Of a DNA stretch of 64,000 bases, positions 32,174-41,349 are shown piece by piece (within the stretch, counting starts at the first letter, position 1; every line of letters starts with the position of its first letter). The translations under genes were made by a program, and so were the position numbers. The notes beneath the pieces were generated by a model that searched no databases, had not been told where the DNA came from, and saw only the letters and a program-made list of their open reading frames with translations. Source of the DNA: Saccharomyces mikatae IFO 1815 (taxonomy: Eukaryota > Ascomycota > Saccharomycetes > Saccharomycetales > Saccharomycetaceae); contig NC_079259.1 of the NCBI RefSeq assembly GCF_947241705.1, forward strand, positions 1,116,001 to 1,180,000. The letters are read 5' to 3'.

Positions 32174-32721
32174 TTTTATATGCATAGTTATACTATTCAC
32201 ATTCAAACTGTGCATTCTCTTCTTAAAGCATCCCTTACGGGCCTTTTTCCCTATAAAGTATACTACTTTTCTTCCCGTGGAAAAGTACTCAGCTATAGTT
32301 TAGCCCCAATTTTAAGTATTTTTTATGTCTCCTATTTGAACTCTAAAGAGGTTCTGAGCATATATAGTTTGCCAAAAACTAGTGTACTGCAAGCAGGTGT
32401 TAACATTGAACACCCAACAACTTTCCTTAGTAACACATATTTCATTCTAGCCAAGATTGATGATTTTTCATTCTACCTAGCCGTTTGGAGCGAACCTGGC
32501 TGGGTTAACATCTCCTTAGTCATGGAGAAAAATTCGCCGGCAATTATCTTGAAAAAGAAATAATGCCCACGCGTATAAGAGTGGATCCAAGTTGCTCGAG
32601 GTTTTGAAACCTTCAGATTCACTTCTGTAGATTTAGTCATACTTGCCTATTAGAACAATACGGTACCGCAGCAAATCACAAGCAGTACAAAAGTAAACAA
32701 CACTACTTCATATTATTAAAC
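32174..32721 (+). promoter_or_regulatory. TRR1 promoter with Yap1-type elements
   Basis: This 548-bp region upstream of TRR1 has three Yap1 response-type motifs: TTAGTAA at 32427-32433, TTAGTCA at 32516-32522 and TTAGTCA at 32633-32639. In S. cerevisiae TRR1 is a well-known Yap1/Skn7 oxidative-stress target, so the sites fit. A GGCTGGG near 32499 might be Skn7-related, but I am not sure. An ATG-started open frame also runs through this region (32180-32563). Confidence 0.65.
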
Positions 32722-33681
32722 ATGGTTCACAACAAAGTCACTATTATTGGTTCCGGCCCAGCTGCACACACCGCCGCCATCTATTTGGCTAGAGCAGAAA
32801 TCAAACCAACTTTATATGAAGGTATGATGGCCAATGGTATTGCTGCCGGGGGTCAACTGACCACCACTACAGAAATCGAAAATTTCCCAGGTTTCCCAGA
32901 GGGCCTAACAGGTAGCGAATTGATGGACAGAATGAGAGAACAATCCACGAAATTTGGCACTGAAATCATCACAGAGACAGTTTCCAAAGTTGATTTGTCT
33001 TCAAAGCCATTTAAGTTTTGGACTGAGTTCAACGAAGATGCAGAACCTGTGATGACGGACGCTATAATTTTGGCCACAGGCGCTTCTGCTAAGAGAATGC
33101 ACTTACCTGGCGAGGAAACCTACTGGCAAAAGGGTATCTCTGCTTGTGCCGTATGTGATGGTGCCGTTCCCATTTTCAGAAACAAGCCATTGGCCGTTAT
33201 TGGTGGCGGTGACTCTGCCTGTGAAGAAGCTCAGTTCTTGACCAAATATGGTTCAAAAGTGTTTATGCTTGTCAGAAAAGATCATTTGCGTGCCTCCACC
33301 ATCATGCAAAGACGTGCTGAACAGAACGAAAAGATTGAAATTCTTTACAACACTGTTGCTCTAGAAGCCAAGGGAGATGGTAAGTTATTAAATGCTTTAA
33401 GAATTAAGAACACTAAAAAAAATGAAGAAACTGACTTGCCAGTCAACGGTTTATTTTACGCTATTGGTCACTCTCCAGCAACAAAGATTGTTGCTGACCA
33501 AGTGGACGTTGATGAGGCTGGTTACATCAAGACTGTCCCAGGCTCCTCATTAACCTCTGTTCCAGGATTTTTCGCCGCTGGTGATGTCCAGGATTCTAAA
33601 TACAGACAAGCTATTACTTCAGCTGGATCTGGCTGTATGGCCGCTTTGGATGCTGAAAGATACTTAACTTCTTTAGAATAA
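32722..33681 (+). CDS. TRR1: Thioredoxin reductase, cytosolic
   Basis: A 319-residue low-molecular-weight NADPH-thioredoxin reductase. It uses FAD to pass electrons from NADPH to thioredoxin in the cytosol. The N-terminal FAD dinucleotide fold is [18 protein letters not shown]. The redox-active disulfide is C142 and C145 in ACAVCDGA, the NADPH fold is [15 protein letters not shown] (about residue 155), and the C-terminal FAD motif is [23 protein letters not shown]. Length and motifs agree with the bacterial/fungal class, not the selenocysteine-bearing animal class. Yap1-type sites lie upstream. Codon use is strongly biased (GGT, GCC, AAG), typical of a highly expressed yeast gene. Confidence 0.98.
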   Translation: MVHNKVTIIGSGPAAHTAAIYLARAEIKPTLYEGMMANGIAAGGQLTTTTEIENFPGFPEGLTGSELMDRMREQSTKFGTEIITETVSKVDLSSKPFKFWTEFNEDAEPVMTDAIILATGASAKRMHLPGEETYWQKGISACAVCDGAVPIFRNKPLAVIGGGDSACEEAQFLTKYGSKVFMLVRKDHLRASTIMQRRAEQNEKIEILYNTVALEAKGDGKLLNALRIKNTKKNEETDLPVNGLFYAIGHSPATKIVADQVDVDEAGYIKTVPGSSLTSVPGFFAAGDVQDSKYRQAITSAGSGCMAALDAERYLTSLE

Positions 33682-34172
33682 AAGCATTTTTCATTATAAA
33701 ATAGATACACGCCAATATTGTATATACACATTCGACTAATTATTACTTATTTTCACTTTCCGAAATAAAAAGTCAGCCATCAACTATATTTTCTTTCACC
33801 TTAGTTTACAAAAGGCTGATGTATAATCTACACTGTGTGGTCGCTTTAAGCTTTTGAACGCATTACATGACGCATCAGATTAATTATATAATGATATATA
33901 ACGCGTGGTTACCTATAAGCAGACTACTAGGTAATTACTGATTTTATTGCAGCGCTTTCTCGGCAGCATTTTTCTGGTCGCATTTTGTCAAAAAAAGAAT
34001 ACACAGATTAACTTGTTAAACATAGCTCAAGATCAAAACAGTTCTGTAGTAACAGTCGCGCTGCGTCCATTTTTCTAAGAAGATTCTAACATAGCTCCAA
34101 ATATTAAAAATTGATCACTTTTTGAATTCAAAAACAACAAAAAAGCGAAAAAGTTTTTACTATCATTTTATT
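33682..34172. promoter_or_regulatory. TRP4 upstream region
   Basis: This 491-bp region upstream of TRP4 has ATGACGCATCAG near 33867, close to the Gcn4 consensus ATGACTCAT. TRP4 is known to respond to Gcn4 under amino-acid starvation, so this is a candidate site. TRR1 termination lies at the left. No other gene is seen. Confidence 0.5.
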
Positions 34173-35315
34173 ATGCCTGAAGCGACTCTGCTATCATTTA
34201 CCAAGAAATTATTGGCTTCACCACCACAATTGACCAGTACAGACTTGTACGATGCGCTGTCAATCATACTAAATCTTTTAAAAAACTGTGATACAAGTAA
34301 CAATGACAGTCTTTCAATCTATACCAAGGTTTCCAGTTTTCTCACGGCACTGAAAGTTACTAAACTTGACCATAAGGCTGAATACATTGCAGAAGCTGCA
34401 AAGGCTGTGCTGAGACATTCAGACCTAGTTGATCTACCTTTACCCACAAAGACAAAGTTATACTCGGAGGGAAAACCAGTAATCTTGGATATTGTAGGTA
34501 CTGGTGGTGATGGGCAGAATACTTTCAACGTTTCCACATCTGCTGCTATCGTTGCTTCTGGCATTCAGGGCCTAAAGGTTTGTAAGCATGGAGGCAAGGC
34601 TTCTACATCTAATAGTGGGGCTGGTGACCTGATTGGAACGTTAGGATGTGATATATCCAAGGTAAATTCATCAACAGTGCCCAAATTATGGGCAGATAAC
34701 ACATTCCTGTTTCTACTTGCCCCCTTTTTTCATCATGGAATGGGTCATGTTTCAAAGGTACGTAAACTTCTTGGAATTCCGACCATTTTCAACGTTTTGG
34801 GACCGCTTTTACATCCGGTTAGCCATGTAAACAAAAGAATACTTGGTGTTTACTCAAAGGAGCTTGCACCCGAATATGCCAAAGCAGCCGCCTTGGTATA
34901 TCCAGAAAGTGAAACTTTCATTGTTTGGGGGCATGTTGGATTAGATGAAGTATCTCCGATAGGCAAAACTACTGTTTGGCATATCGATCCGACATCACCT
35001 GACCATGAATTGAAAACTTTCCAATTAGAACCTTCGATGTTTGGATTAGAAGAACACGAATTGTCAAAATGTGCCTCATACGGTCCAAAAGAGAATGCAA
35101 GAATTCTAAGGGACGAAGTCTTGTCTGGCAAGTACCATCTCGGCGACAATAATGCTATTTACGATTACATCCTAATGAACGCCGCCGTATTGTACTGTTT
35201 GAGCCAAGGCCACCAGAACTGGAAAGAAGGTATCATCAAAGCAGAAGAAAGTATCCAGTCCGGTAATGCATTACGCTCTTTAGAATACTTTATAGCTAGC
35301 GTGAGCAATTTGTAG
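34173..35315 (+). CDS. TRP4: Anthranilate phosphoribosyltransferase
   Basis: A 380-residue enzyme of tryptophan synthesis that joins anthranilate and phosphoribosyl pyrophosphate to give phosphoribosyl-anthranilate in the cytosol. The phosphoribosyl/substrate-binding loop is GTGGDGQNTFNVSTS, followed by KHGGKASTSNSGAGD and the NVLGPLLHP segment. The family's helical N-terminal domain is present. The ATG chosen gives MPEATLLSFTKKLLASPPQL and the S. cerevisiae length; the frame is open 17 codons upstream but starts there at TTG. The neighbours TRR1 and SPC110 are unrelated. Confidence 0.97.
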   Translation: MPEATLLSFTKKLLASPPQLTSTDLYDALSIILNLLKNCDTSNNDSLSIYTKVSSFLTALKVTKLDHKAEYIAEAAKAVLRHSDLVDLPLPTKTKLYSEGKPVILDIVGTGGDGQNTFNVSTSAAIVASGIQGLKVCKHGGKASTSNSGAGDLIGTLGCDISKVNSSTVPKLWADNTFLFLLAPFFHHGMGHVSKVRKLLGIPTIFNVLGPLLHPVSHVNKRILGVYSKELAPEYAKAAALVYPESETFIVWGHVGLDEVSPIGKTTVWHIDPTSPDHELKTFQLEPSMFGLEEHELSKCASYGPKENARILRDEVLSGKYHLGDNNAIYDYILMNAAVLYCLSQGHQNWKEGIIKAEESIQSGNALRSLEYFIASVSNL

Positions 35316-35390
35316 ACAAATATTTTATAATTGGTGAATAAGCCCGATAGAGCTATATCTCTTTGTTATGACCTGAGCATTACCCTTATC

Positions 35391-35396
35391 ACGCGT
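35391..35396. promoter_or_regulatory. MluI cell-cycle box upstream of SPC110
   Basis: ACGCGT lies 143 bp upstream of the SPC110 start, in the context ATCACGCGTCGTG. MCB elements bind MBF and drive late-G1 transcription. SPC110 is a spindle-pole gene expressed in that window in S. cerevisiae, so the site is plausible. Confidence 0.6.
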
Positions 35397-35538
35397 CGTG
35401 AGTTTAAACTCTTCATTATGAACGGAAACAAAATAAACAAAGAACTAATGCAAAACAATATATAGTATGCAGAAATATTCCACGAAAACTCCGTTAACTA
35501 TACAGCCCTTATAAGTTAAAGGGGTTGAGGTAATATTC

Positions 35539-38373
35539 ATGGACGAAGTGTCACACCTCCCAAATGGGAACTTGAAGAATATGGAGTTCACACCCGTAGG
35601 ATTTATTAAATCCAAACGAAACTCTACGCAAACGCAAATTGTATCGCCAACTAAGGTTCCAAACATTAAGGATGGTGATGAAAACGAAGGCCCTGCCAGG
35701 AAAAAGCAAAGGACAAGTATTGATGATACCATTGACTCTACAAGGCTGTTTAGTGAGGCCTCACAATTTGATGATAGCTTTCCAGAAATTAAAGCTAACA
35801 TTCCGCCCAGTCCAAGGTCAGGAAATGTTGATAAAAGCCGCAAAAAAAACTTGATTGATGATTTGAAGAAAGATGTACCAATGTCACAGCCTTTGAAAGA
35901 ACAAGAAGTCAAAGAACACCAGTTGAAGAAAGAGAGATTCGAGCGCGCTCTAGAGAGCAAGTTACTGGGGAAAAGACACATAGCATACACACAATCTGAT
36001 CTTTCCAATAAAGAGCTCTACATCAATGAAATCAAAAGTTTAAAGCACGAAATTAAAGAATTGAGGAAAGAAAAAAACGATAGTCTTAATAATTATGACA
36101 TCCTTGAAGAAGAAACAGATGACTTAAGAAACAAATTACAAGAACTGAAAAACGAACTAAACACCAAAAACAAACTTGTGAATTCGAAAAAGGTAGAAGA
36201 TCACTCTGGGTGCATAGAAGAGCGTGAAAGAATGGAAAGAAAATTGACTGAATCAGAAAAAAAATTGAAAACAATGAACGATCAGGTACATGAATTAGAA
36301 AATAATGCGAACGTACAAAATTCACGTGTGAAATCGAAGGAAGATGATTTGAAAAGATTACTGAACCAGTTAAACGAGTCAAAAAGCAGTGCAGAAGAAA
36401 AAGATAAACAATTGGAATCTAAGAACAGTGAATTGAAGAAACGAACAAATGAACTAAATGAATTAAAAATCAAGTCTGATGAGGTGGATACACTGTTACA
36501 GGAAAAAAAAAGTGAATCAGAAAGATTGACAAATAGATTATATGAACTTGAAAGTAAGCTCAATGAAAATGGCTCACAATCTTCTGCCAAAGAGAATGAA
36601 TTGAGAGAGTCAAGAAAAATAATAGCTCAACTAGAAGAAAAAATAAACGCGAAAAGCTCACAATTGACTGAAAAAGAAAGTGAACTGGGGTCATTAATGA
36701 CTCTAATAACTGAACTAGAGAATAAACTCAATCAAAAGGATTCACAGTTGGGCTCAAGGGAAGAAGAGCTAAAAACTATCAATGAACAGTTACAAAGAGA
36801 TGTTAAGATTGCAAGACAGGAAACTGCCTCAAGAGATGAACAGGTATCAGACTTGCAAACCAAGATTCAAAAGTTAGAAAATGACTTATTTGTAATGAAA
36901 AAAACGCACAGCGAGTCTAAATCTCTCGCTAGTAGTGAATTAGAATCTAAAGAGAAACTTATCAAAACTTTAGAGAATGATTTAAAAGTTGCACAAGAGA
37001 AGTACTCTAAAACAGAAAAAGAACTAAAAGAGAGGGAGTTCAAGTATAAAATTTCAGAATCAAACTTGGAAGATGAAAACACCAAGCTGAATAAAAAAAT
37101 CTCAACCTTGGTCACAGAAAACTCACAGCTAAAAATCAAACTAGACGAAGAATCGTCAGCTGCTTACCGTACGAAAGAAAATTATCAGACACAGTTAGAT
37201 TCATTAAGGAAAGAAGTTGAAGAATATAGGAAAAGTGCAGAGGAATCTGAGGAAAAGGCAGAGGAATTAAAGATTAGAATTTCGGAAAATTCTGCCAAAG
37301 TATCAGAAAAGAGATCAAAGGATATAAAAAAGAAGGAGGAGCAAATAAATGAACTCACACACCATCTGAAACTTCAAGCAGATGAAATAAATTCATTAAA
37401 GACCATAATAGATAAGTACAAGAAAGATTTTAATGAGTCAAAATCTGAAGAAAGTAATATTCAACGTGACTTAAATCTACAGATACTCAATCTAGAAAAC
37501 AAATTGATAGAGAGCGAAGATGAATTACGATCGCTTAAAGATTCTCAGAGAATTGAAATAGAAAACTGGAAAAGAAAATACAACAATCTATCTCTAGAAA
37601 ACGACAGATTATTGGCAGAAAAAGATTCCACATTGGACAAAGAACACGAAGTGTCCATTTTAAACAGAAAAGTTGATGAGTTAAATAAAGAAAAATGGAA
37701 CTTACAAGAGTCTAAAGAAAAATATAAACGTGAACTACAAAAAGTAATTACCGCCAATGAACGCTTGAGAAGAGAAAAAGAAGAACTGAATGAGAACGGC
37801 AATAATATCCGTGTCATGGAAGACAAAATGACCAGAATAAAAAAGAGTTATCTTAGTGAAATCACTTCCTTACAAGAGGAAAATAGAAGGCTTGAAGAAC
37901 GTCTCATATTAAACGAGAGACGTAAAGATGATAATTCAATAATGCAATTGAACGAAATTATAAGTTATTATAAATTGAAGTATCACACAGAAGTAAGACA
38001 TAATAACGACCTAAAAGTGATCAACGATTATTTAAACAAGGTGCTTGCACTGAGTACTCGCCGTTTAAGGTTGGACACAAGGAAGGGTGAGCATAGCTTA
38101 AACATTTCAATTCCGGATGATGACGAGTTAGATCGCGACTACTATAATAGCCATATATATACGAGGTATCATGACTATGATTACCCCCTTAGATTCAGTT
38201 CGAATAGAAGAGGCCCATATTTCGAGCGCCGTCTAAATTTCAAAACAGTTGCTCTTTTAGTGCTCGCTTGTGTGAGAATGAGGAGAGTTGCTTTTTACAG
38301 GAGATCTGATGATGCTAGACTGCGAATACTTAGAGACAAAATTGAGAGCAATAGTGGACGTATATCCTGGTAG
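35539..38373 (+). CDS. SPC110: Spc110, spindle-pole body inner-plaque spacer protein
   Basis: A 944-residue protein that links the spindle-pole body central plaque to the gamma-tubulin complexes on the nuclear side. The N-terminal disordered region carries proline-directed sites ([20 protein letters not shown]) for Cdk1/Mps1. A conserved gamma-tubulin-binding (CM1-type) segment sits around residues 150-185 ([20 protein letters not shown]). A continuous coiled coil with heptads runs over residues about 165-790. The C-terminal PACT-like and calmodulin-binding part is near 895-925 ([20 protein letters not shown]). Length equals S. cerevisiae Spc110, while the coiled-coil sequence differs extensively, as in rod domains under length rather than sequence constraint. 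Confidence 0.97.
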   Translation: MDEVSHLPNGNLKNMEFTPVGFIKSKRNSTQTQIVSPTKVPNIKDGDENEGPARKKQRTSIDDTIDSTRLFSEASQFDDSFPEIKANIPPSPRSGNVDKSRKKNLIDDLKKDVPMSQPLKEQEVKEHQLKKERFERALESKLLGKRHIAYTQSDLSNKELYINEIKSLKHEIKELRKEKNDSLNNYDILEEETDDLRNKLQELKNELNTKNKLVNSKKVEDHSGCIEERERMERKLTESEKKLKTMNDQVHELENNANVQNSRVKSKEDDLKRLLNQLNESKSSAEEKDKQLESKNSELKKRTNELNELKIKSDEVDTLLQEKKSESERLTNRLYELESKLNENGSQSSAKENELRESRKIIAQLEEKINAKSSQLTEKESELGSLMTLITELENKLNQKDSQLGSREEELKTINEQLQRDVKIARQETASRDEQVSDLQTKIQKLENDLFVMKKTHSESKSLASSELESKEKLIKTLENDLKVAQEKYSKTEKELKEREFKYKISESNLEDENTKLNKKISTLVTENSQLKIKLDEESSAAYRTKENYQTQLDSLRKEVEEYRKSAEESEEKAEELKIRISENSAKVSEKRSKDIKKKEEQINELTHHLKLQADEINSLKTIIDKYKKDFNESKSEESNIQRDLNLQILNLENKLIESEDELRSLKDSQRIEIENWKRKYNNLSLENDRLLAEKDSTLDKEHEVSILNRKVDELNKEKWNLQESKEKYKRELQKVITANERLRREKEELNENGNNIRVMEDKMTRIKKSYLSEITSLQEENRRLEERLILNERRKDDNSIMQLNEIISYYKLKYHTEVRHNNDLKVINDYLNKVLALSTRRLRLDTRKGEHSLNISIPDDDELDRDYYNSHIYTRYHDYDYPLRFSSNRRGPYFERRLNFKTVALLVLACVRMRRVAFYRRSDDARLRILRDKIESNSGRISW

Positions 38374-38614
38374 TCTTCTTTACTGCATTCATGCACCTCA
38401 TGTATACACTGGTTTCTACACGGGCTGGTCCATAATCAAGCTGCAGTAAATGCCAATGGAAGAAACTAAAACTTCTTCTTGTTTATGGAAACTTAATCTG
38501 AGATTACGGTGTACTATATTCCCCAGTATTGGCTCATTACGTTCATTCATTTCTTATTCACAACAGAAATAAAACATGCAACTAATATATTTAGCGTATT
38601 TGTATTATAGATTA

Positions 38615-39478
<864 letters not shown>

Positions 39479-41149
39479 ATGCCACAGGGAATTGAGCTTA
39501 CCTCAGAACCACTGAGAAAACCACGGTCTACTGAGAGTTCATTACTCAGGAAGATACAAAGAGCATGTAGATCCACGTTGCCTGAACCGGATTTAGGCTT
39601 GAATTTAGATGTTGCAGATTATATAAACTCGAAGCAGGGGGCAACCCCTAGAGAAGCTGTATTAGCGATTGAAAAATTAGTCAATAATGGAAACACACAA
39701 GCGGCAGTTTTCGCACTTTCACTACTAGACGTCTTGGTGAAAAATTGCGGCTATCCTTTACATTTGCAAATATCCAGGAAGGAATTTTTAAACGATCTGG
39801 TGAAAAGGTTCCCAGAGCAACCACCATTGAGATATTCCAAGGTCCAGCAAATGATCCTTAAGGCCATTGAAGAATGGTATCAAACGATCTGCAAACATGC
39901 CAGTTACAAAGATGATCTTCAATATATAAATGACATGCACAAATTGCTGAAATACAAAGGTTATACTTTCCCAAAAGTTGAGAAGGAAAATTTGGCGGTG
40001 TTGAGCCCAAATGACCAATTGAGGACGACTAGTGAACTGCAGGAAGAACAGGAAAGAGCTCAAGCTGCGAAACTAGAGGAGCTCCTAAGAAGCGGTAAAC
40101 CTGATGATTTGAAGGAAGCTAATAAATTAATGAAAGTCATGGCGGGATTCAAAGATGACGCTAAGTTAGCTGTCAAAGAGGCAATCAACAATGAGTTAAA
40201 TAAACTCAAAAGAAAAGCTGATTTGCTCGATGAAATGTTGAATTCTACTGCTGAACCCGATTTAGAAAATGAAACCATTCAAGAGTTGTATGGCGACTTG
40301 AAGTCAGCGCAACCAAAATTCAAGAAGCTGATTGAAGAAGAACACGATGACAATGCGCTCGTAAGCAACCTACTGAAATTTAATGACTCAGTGGTTCAGT
40401 TGCTAGAAAAATACAACTTGATAAAAAGTTTGAAGGGAGAAGGACAAAGTGCTATCAATATGAATGAATCCACAAAAGAGTTTAGTTTGATAGATTTTGG
40501 TGACGACCCAGCTGCAAATATTCCACCTGCACCATCTTCAGGCAAACCTTTACAACCTTCCGAAGATCTCTTAGGAGAGCTCAATTGTTCAAGCCTGTCA
40601 TCTTCACCAAAGCCTCAAAAAAACAGTGCATTTGTTACTGATATATTTAGAGACAGTCGATCAAAGACTGATATTGATTTATTAGATTTTGATTCACCAT
40701 CTATAGAAAGTATGCCTGCCAACTCATCATGTTCCAACTCATTTGATCCACTTATCAATTTGATAAATAACTCAGGTAACATCGAAGAAGATTCTGCTCA
40801 GTTACAAAAACAAACACTTAACGAATCAGATCACTTAAGAATTGATTATAAAATAGTTCGTGAATCCCAGGCAAAAATACGTTTAACTATCTTCTACTCG
40901 AACTTAGGGTGCGATCCAATCACTAACGTTACACTTCAGTTAGCATCTCCTAAAAGTACAACATTATTGTTGCAGCCACAATCAGGAAATTATCTTCAAA
41001 GTAACGTCAAAAATGGTATTCAACAGATCGTTTCAATCGAAGGTATGCCCCTTACTTCAGGAAAGGCTATTAAGTTGAAATGGAAAGCTAATTACAGCAT
41101 CAAGGGGGTATCAAAGGAAGAATCAGGAACCACTACTTTACCTATATGA
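39479..41149 (+). CDS. GGA1: Gga1, Golgi-localised clathrin adaptor
   Basis: A 556-residue GGA-family adaptor that helps traffic from the trans-Golgi to late endosomes with Arf and clathrin. The N-terminal VHS domain spans about residues 25-165 (DVADYINSKQGATPREAVLA; ALSLLDVLVKNCGYPLHLQI). The GAT helical bundle lies at about 190-310 (LLRSGKPDDLKEANKLMKVM). The flexible hinge has short acidic clathrin-box-like LIDFGDD and DLLDFD motifs (about 340-400). The C-terminal gamma-adaptin ear spans about 430-556 (IRLTIFYSNLGCDPITNVTL). Domain order is complete. A GGA2 paralogue exists elsewhere in yeast. Confidence 0.96.
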   Translation: MPQGIELTSEPLRKPRSTESSLLRKIQRACRSTLPEPDLGLNLDVADYINSKQGATPREAVLAIEKLVNNGNTQAAVFALSLLDVLVKNCGYPLHLQISRKEFLNDLVKRFPEQPPLRYSKVQQMILKAIEEWYQTICKHASYKDDLQYINDMHKLLKYKGYTFPKVEKENLAVLSPNDQLRTTSELQEEQERAQAAKLEELLRSGKPDDLKEANKLMKVMAGFKDDAKLAVKEAINNELNKLKRKADLLDEMLNSTAEPDLENETIQELYGDLKSAQPKFKKLIEEEHDDNALVSNLLKFNDSVVQLLEKYNLIKSLKGEGQSAINMNESTKEFSLIDFGDDPAANIPPAPSSGKPLQPSEDLLGELNCSSLSSSPKPQKNSAFVTDIFRDSRSKTDIDLLDFDSPSIESMPANSSCSNSFDPLINLINNSGNIEEDSAQLQKQTLNESDHLRIDYKIVRESQAKIRLTIFYSNLGCDPITNVTLQLASPKSTTLLLQPQSGNYLQSNVKNGIQQIVSIEGMPLTSGKAIKLKWKANYSIKGVSKEESGTTTLPI

Positions 41150-41349
41150 TCAAGACTGGAGGAGAAAATGAAAGATAAAGATAACGTGTTCAATCACAAA
41201 GAAGGCAATGTTACGGTAGGATAGTAATCCAGAAAAGTAAAGTGTCTTAATTACGTAAATGATTATCTGTATAATATATAAATCAAAAAAATTCAAGAAT
41301 CTGAAAAAATAAACTAAGATCGAAATCATAAGGTCGTAAAGTGGGATCA

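Noticed and set aside
34122-34172. N-terminal extension of Trp4
   Set aside because: The upstream codons start at TTG in an AT-rich leader; the ATG at 34173 gives the family length.
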